Part shown: piece after piece, positions 37,572 to 41,193 of the stretch
How positions within the stretch are numbered: position 1 is the first letter of the stretch
Layout of the letters: each line of letters opens with the position of its first letter
Source: a virus
Direction: 5' to 3' (one strand)
Virus record (IMG/VR): IMGVR_UViG_3300037189_001796
Span: 1-41,193 of that record
DNA: 41,193 nt
The notes under the pieces: generated by a model
Seen by the model: only the letters and a program-made list of their open reading frames with translations
Told to the model about the DNA's origin: nothing
The model's database searches: none
Translations under genes and position numbers: made by a program

Positions 37572-39158
37572 ATGGCAACAACCTCAAATAGCTACACAGG
37601 GAACGGTTCAACCGTTCTCTTTTCTTTTACCTTCCCATATTTAGACACAACGGACATTAAGGTAAGTCTTAATGGAGTTGATACAACTGCATACACGCTA
37701 GATAACGCTACTACAATCAGATTAAACACTGCACCTGCCAGTGGTGTAGCTATTAAGATTTATAGGGTAACCGGCTCTGATCAAACGGAAGCTGAGTTTT
37801 ATCCTGGTTCTGCCATCAGGTCTACGGATCTGAATAGGAACTTCCTGCAGACACTTTATGTAACGCAGGAGACACAGGAAGTTGTTGCTAGCTCAAGTTC
37901 TGCTGGCCTTCAGACACAGATTACCGCTGCTAATAACACGGCTAACACCGCTATTGCAACAGCTAATAGTGCTAGTGCTACAGCTAATGGTATTGCTGGC
38001 ACGGCAAATACTGCACTTGCTAACTCATCAAGTGCGGTAACAACAGCTGGGACTGCTCTGTCTACAGCAAACGCTGCCTCAGCTACGGCTAATGCAATTT
38101 CTTCCGTTGCAACGTCTGCCCAAACCACCGCAAATACGGCGGTCACAAACGCGGCAACTGCCCAAGCAACTGCCAACGCTGCCCTACCGCTTACTGGTGG
38201 AACTCTTACTGGTAACCTCACGGTTCCTAGTCTTAATGGCGGTCAGCTTGCGGGAACGCGCAATCGCATCATCAATGGTGACATGCTGATTAGCCAAAGA
38301 TACCCGTCATCTTCGCCAACCTTTGGCGTCGGCAATGCGTATGTCCTTGACCGCTGGCTAGGTGCTGCATCCAGCGCTAGCAACATGCGTGTTGGCCTTT
38401 CGACAGATGTTCCAACTGGTGCAGGTTTTATAAGCTCTCAAAAGGCTGATGCTGTTAACGGAACAACGTTGGTAGCTGCCAGCAATCATACTATTGCACA
38501 ACGAATCGAAGGCTATAACGTTTCAGATCTTGGCTTTGGTACGGCTAGCGCAGCTACTGTAACAGTATCCTTTTGGGTCAAATCATCCATTACTGGAACA
38601 CACTCCGGTTCGCTGCGGAATAGTGGCTTTACTAGATCCTATCCTTTTGCTTATTCAATTAGCGCTGCCAATACTTGGGAGAAGAAATCAATCACGATTG
38701 CAGGGGACACAACTGGCACATGGTTGAAAGACAGTGGTATCGGGCTAGAACTTATTTTTGATCTTGGCACCGGCTCTACCTTTCGTGGCACAGCAGGCGC
38801 ATGGGCAGCTACTAACTACGTTGGGGTAACCGGCGCCGCATCCGTCATGGCAACAGCAGGCGCCACTTGGTTTATCACTGGCGTTCAACTTGAACCCGGC
38901 ACTGTTGCGACACCATATGAGCGACTGGAGGCTTCTTTGTCAGCCCTTCGCGTCTTTAGATATTATTTAACTGCCGCCAATACTGGCTTTGTAATAATGG
39001 CTAACACATTTAATTCGGCTCAATTTCCAGTGGCAATGAGGGCTGTCCCAACTGTCACTGTAACTGTGGGGACTATAAATAGTGTTTCAACTCTTGGCTT
39101 TATTGCCAGTCACACTGCTGCCGCCGCTGTTGGGTACACTGCTGACGCGGAGCTGTAA
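37572..39158 (+). CDS. Tail fibre (T7 gp17-like N-terminus)
   Basis: 528 residues. The first 110 match the T7 tail-fibre N-terminal domain that attaches to the tail: SYTGNGSTVLFSFTFPYLDT, DIKVSLNGVDTTAYTLDNAT, PGSAIRSTDLNRNFLQTLYV. Residues about 116-207 are a low-complexity Ala/Thr/Asn region with TAN repeats, likely a long shaft. The C-terminal part starting RNRIINGDMLISQRYPSS, with AYVLDRWLGA, VTVSFWVKSS and GVQLEPGTVATPYERL, is a widespread phage beta-sandwich module thought to bind glycans. It begins one base after the previous stop. Receptor binding is the expected role. Confidence 0.93.
   Translation: MATTSNSYTGNGSTVLFSFTFPYLDTTDIKVSLNGVDTTAYTLDNATTIRLNTAPASGVAIKIYRVTGSDQTEAEFYPGSAIRSTDLNRNFLQTLYVTQETQEVVASSSSAGLQTQITAANNTANTAIATANSASATANGIAGTANTALANSSSAVTTAGTALSTANAASATANAISSVATSAQTTANTAVTNAATAQATANAALPLTGGTLTGNLTVPSLNGGQLAGTRNRIINGDMLISQRYPSSSPTFGVGNAYVLDRWLGAASSASNMRVGLSTDVPTGAGFISSQKADAVNGTTLVAASNHTIAQRIEGYNVSDLGFGTASAATVTVSFWVKSSITGTHSGSLRNSGFTRSYPFAYSISAANTWEKKSITIAGDTTGTWLKDSGIGLELIFDLGTGSTFRGTAGAWAATNYVGVTGAASVMATAGATWFITGVQLEPGTVATPYERLEASLSALRVFRYYLTAANTGFVIMANTFNSAQFPVAMRAVPTVTVTVGTINSVSTLGFIASHTAAAAVGYTADAEL
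37917..38190 (+). repeat. Coding repeat of TAN/SATAN units in the fibre shaft
   Basis: The fibre gene here encodes a run of near-repeats such as NTANTAIATANSASATAN and NAASATANAISS. DNA copies are diverged (GCTAATAGTGCT, GCAAACGCTGCC), so the protein pattern is selected rather than a recent tandem duplication. It probably forms a trimeric coiled or helical shaft. Confidence 0.6.
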
Positions 39159-39164
39159 CTAACC

Positions 39165-39398
39165 ATGACCTACCAACTTACTGCCACCGACTTGATCCTC
39201 CGCCTTGCGGACAATACCTTTATTCCGCCCGATCCGGGCAACCGCGACTACGCCGCCTATCTGGAATGGGTCGAAGCTGGCAACACCCCAGAGCCTGCAC
39301 CCGAGCCTCCAGTGCCGGTTGAGCTAACTCCTGCCGAGAAACTTGCGGCTAGTGGCCTCACCGTAGAAGAACTTAAAACCCTATTAGGACTTAACTAA
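39165..39398 (+). CDS. Small fibre-associated protein, 77 aa
   Basis: ATG 39165 to TAA 39396-39398. The sequence TFIPPDPGNRDYAAYLEWVE followed by AGNTPEPAPEPPVPVELTPA is a pattern I recall in small proteins next to tail-fibre genes of many phages (the I-P-x-D-P-x-N-x-D-Y-x-x-Y motif), where a chaperone or capping role is suspected. The C-terminal LAASGLTVEELKTLLGLN is a short helix. Codon use is more GC-rich than in the tail genes before it. Confidence 0.75.
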   Translation: MTYQLTATDLILRLADNTFIPPDPGNRDYAAYLEWVEAGNTPEPAPEPPVPVELTPAEKLAASGLTVEELKTLLGLN

Positions 39399-39400
39399 TC

Positions 39401-39616
39401 ATGACCACTACAACTATTAAGCCAGGTCGGTATTCGGCTGATGCTGTCACCTCCAACCTGTCCATTCCTGAACATGACTACGTGTCCTGTTCTTATACCG
39501 GCTCTAACCTGACCGGTGTTGTCTTCAAGTTTGGTGGAGCAAGTGGCATCACTGTTGCTACTCTTGTTCTTACCTATGACGGGTCTAATAATCTGCTTAC
39601 CGTTACCAAGAGCTAA
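39401..39616 (+). CDS. Hypothetical protein, 71 aa
   Basis: ATG 39401 lies two bases after the previous stop. The protein is beta-rich (TSNLSIPEHDYVSCSYTGSN, LTGVVFKFGGASGITVATLV, LTYDGSNNLLTVTKS) and resembles small beta proteins set among phage fibre genes; a role in the fibre or baseplate is guessed from position only. No named family. Confidence 0.65.
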   Translation: MTTTTIKPGRYSADAVTSNLSIPEHDYVSCSYTGSNLTGVVFKFGGASGITVATLVLTYDGSNNLLTVTKS

Positions 39617-39621
39617 GTCAA

Positions 39622-41046
39622 ATGGCATATAAGTATAACCCGTTTACGGGAACTCTTGATGAGGTAGGAGCTGGCGGTGGTGGTGGCACCCCAGGCGGCT
39701 CTACCACGCAGGTGCAGTTCAACGACGGTGGCGCGTTCGGCGGTGACGCAGACCTGACGTGGAACAAGACCACGAACGTCCTAGGGGTCACGGGGGACGT
39801 AAACCTCAGCGATGGCGGCACCTATACCACCACGCTCCAGACGATCACCCCAACGGCTAACCGCACCATCAGCCTGCCTGACGCCACTGGCACGGTTGCG
39901 TTAGTTGCGGGGTCTAGCGGACAGTTTGTCTACAACAACGCTGGGGCATACGCAGGCGTCAGCACCATGACGTTTAGCGGCAATAATGTCACCCTGGCTG
40001 GTCGTTTGATCAATAGCTACACCAGCGTGGCTGATAGCCCTGCCAAGGTCTTTACGGGCACCTGGTTCACAGGTGGCACAGCAACCACCACCAAGCCTCA
40101 CCTGCTGATTGAACCCACAGGTACTAGCTCTGGTGCCTGGTCCCCCAGTGGCACTGGTCTTGGTGTTAATGCTGCGAGTACGTTCAGCGGGAACCTGCTG
40201 GATTTGCAGCTTAATGGGACAAGTCGGTTTGCTGTGACTTCAACCCAAGTTAATCTTGGGGCCGGTGGGATCCAATTTGTCACTAACGCAACTGACAACG
40301 GATCACTTACCTACAACTTGGCTGGCGGGACAAGACTTCGCCTCGACTCTGGCGGGATTCGGCTGCAGCCGACTGGGCAATTACGCTGGAATCCTCTTAG
40401 CAATCTTGCGGACAATGACGATTTAATACTCTCACGCGACGCCGCAGGCACCCTTGCCCAGCGCAATGGCACCAACGCCCAAACCTTCCGCGTCTATAAC
40501 ACCTATACCGACGCGAGTAACTATCAACGCACGTCTCTAACGGATAGCAGCACTGGTCTGGTTATTGACCAACAGTTTGCAGGTACAGGCGTAGTCAGGA
40601 CCAACCTGCTGGATCTTCAGGTGAATGGGACGAGTCGGGTCAAGGTGACCAGCGGCGGAAACATTTATATGGGTGCTCAAAATACGGGTCTTGAGTATTA
40701 CAACAATGGCTTGTTGCTTATGGCAAATAATTCATATCCTATTTTTGTTGAAGCTACTAGAACACGATTTGCCCCTACTCATGAAATTGCTTGGGCAGCA
40801 TCTGGCGGGACTTCGTATGGAATTGCTGCTGATATTGGGCTGGTTCGGTCTGGCACAAATACTGTCAAGGTAACCAACGGTTCCTCCGGTGACGGCACAA
40901 TCTCTGGTCAGCTTCGCTCCGTTGGTACAGCCCCAGCCACCGCATCATCTACCGGCACTGCTGGCGACATCCGCTACGACGCTTCTTTTGTTTACATCTG
41001 CACCGCTACCAACACCTGGAAGCGGGCAGCCATCACTACCTGGTAA
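39622..41046 (+). CDS. Fibre-like structural protein, 474 aa
   Basis: MAYKYNPFTGTLDEVGAGGG opens a Gly linker followed by TTQVQFNDGGAFGGDADLTW and NKTTNVLGVTGDV, a module common in phage fibre and baseplate-associated proteins. Then come TISLPDATGTVALVAG and many short beta repeats. One repeat is clear: NLLDLQLNGTSRFAVTS (about residue 191) and NLLDLQVNGTSRVKVTS (about 328). The end (TASSTGTAGDIRYDASFVYI and CTATNTWKRAAITTW) is the usual C-terminal cap seen on such proteins. Probably a second fibre or tail-decoration protein. The gene is GC-rich, suggesting modular exchange. Confidence 0.82.
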   Translation: MAYKYNPFTGTLDEVGAGGGGGTPGGSTTQVQFNDGGAFGGDADLTWNKTTNVLGVTGDVNLSDGGTYTTTLQTITPTANRTISLPDATGTVALVAGSSGQFVYNNAGAYAGVSTMTFSGNNVTLAGRLINSYTSVADSPAKVFTGTWFTGGTATTTKPHLLIEPTGTSSGAWSPSGTGLGVNAASTFSGNLLDLQLNGTSRFAVTSTQVNLGAGGIQFVTNATDNGSLTYNLAGGTRLRLDSGGIRLQPTGQLRWNPLSNLADNDDLILSRDAAGTLAQRNGTNAQTFRVYNTYTDASNYQRTSLTDSSTGLVIDQQFAGTGVVRTNLLDLQVNGTSRVKVTSGGNIYMGAQNTGLEYYNNGLLLMANNSYPIFVEATRTRFAPTHEIAWAASGGTSYGIAADIGLVRSGTNTVKVTNGSSGDGTISGQLRSVGTAPATASSTGTAGDIRYDASFVYICTATNTWKRAAITTW

Positions 41047-41052
41047 CTACTT

Positions 41053-41193
41053 ATGGCTTCTTTCAACATTTCAATCGACGACACGCTCGTTCCTGGCATC
41101 ATCGCAACCGCCACGCTTGAGGGTAAGACCCCTGAGGCTGTGGTGAATGAATATGCCGCTGCCCTGGCTAATAAGACCTGTCAGGACCTTAAG
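41053..41193 (+). CDS. 3'-truncated protein, fibre-adjacent
   Basis: ATG 41053 runs open for 47 codons to the last base. The peptide begins MASFNISIDDTLVPGIIATA and continues with EGKTPEAVVNEYAAALANK, a short beta part then helix. No stop before the window end. Its frame would continue into the open frame at position 1 if the two window ends were joined (see findings). Function unknown. Confidence 0.6.
   Translation, partial: MASFNISIDDTLVPGIIATATLEGKTPEAVVNEYAAALANKTCQDLK

Noticed and set aside
37917-38190. CRISPR-like or recent tandem repeat array
   Set aside because: The repetition is at protein level in the fibre shaft; DNA copies differ and no regular spacer pattern exists. No CRISPR array was seen elsewhere.

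Overview
The window reads as a nearly complete genome of a T7-like (Autographivirales) cyanophage, opened at an arbitrary point. The host is inferred to be a Synechococcus/Cyanobium/Prochlorococcus-type cyanobacterium. Evidence for this: a high-light-inducible protein gene lies between scaffold and capsid; MazG-like and ribonucleotide reductase genes occupy the cyanopodovirus positions; there is a tyrosine integrase with a tRNA-Leu half-site downstream; and the replication and virion genes follow T7 order. Every supported gene is on the + strand, with many 1-11 nt overlaps. psbA, holin, endolysin and small terminase were not recognised.

Layout. 1-3193 is the right end of a T7-type map: two disordered basic or Pro/Ser/Thr-rich proteins, a terminator and the large terminase. 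3194-4698 should hold the physical genome ends. It has a promoter-like 19-mer, strong inverted repeats, two unknown genes and a highly structured 555-nt non-coding stretch. 4699-7711 is an early region of very small genes, several set between hairpin terminators and a recurring CACAAGGA leader. It includes a ribbon-helix-helix protein and a MarR-like regulator. 7701-8788 holds the integrase and the candidate attP.

8904-20881 is replication and nucleotide metabolism: single-subunit RNA polymerase, SSB, endonuclease I, primase-helicase, a family A DNA polymerase split into exonuclease and polymerase ORFs by an HNH endonuclease, an endonuclease VII-like protein, 5'-3' exonuclease, a DUF3310 protein, a MazG-like pyrophosphohydrolase, and class I ribonucleotide reductase large and small subunits. 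20881-26133 is the head module: portal, scaffold, Hli, an RlpA-like protein, a structured leader with a tRNA-like fold, capsid, two small proteins and the main terminator. 26145-41193 is the tail module: tubular proteins A and B, internal virion proteins (one carrying a glucosaminidase domain), the T7-type tail fibre and further fibre-like proteins, the last cut by the window end.

How it works together (inference): host polymerase reads the early genes and makes the phage polymerase, which reads the replication and virion genes. Regulators, integrase and attP suggest a capacity for lysogeny. Hli, MazG and the reductase support energy and dNTP supply. The points most worth attention are the split DNA polymerase, the reductase small subunit lacking the usual radical tyrosine, the RlpA-like gene at the usual psbA position, the paired promoter-like 19-mers, the tRNA-like fold before the capsid gene, and the structured region at 4144-4698. 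All family assignments come from reading motifs by eye; no database search was run.
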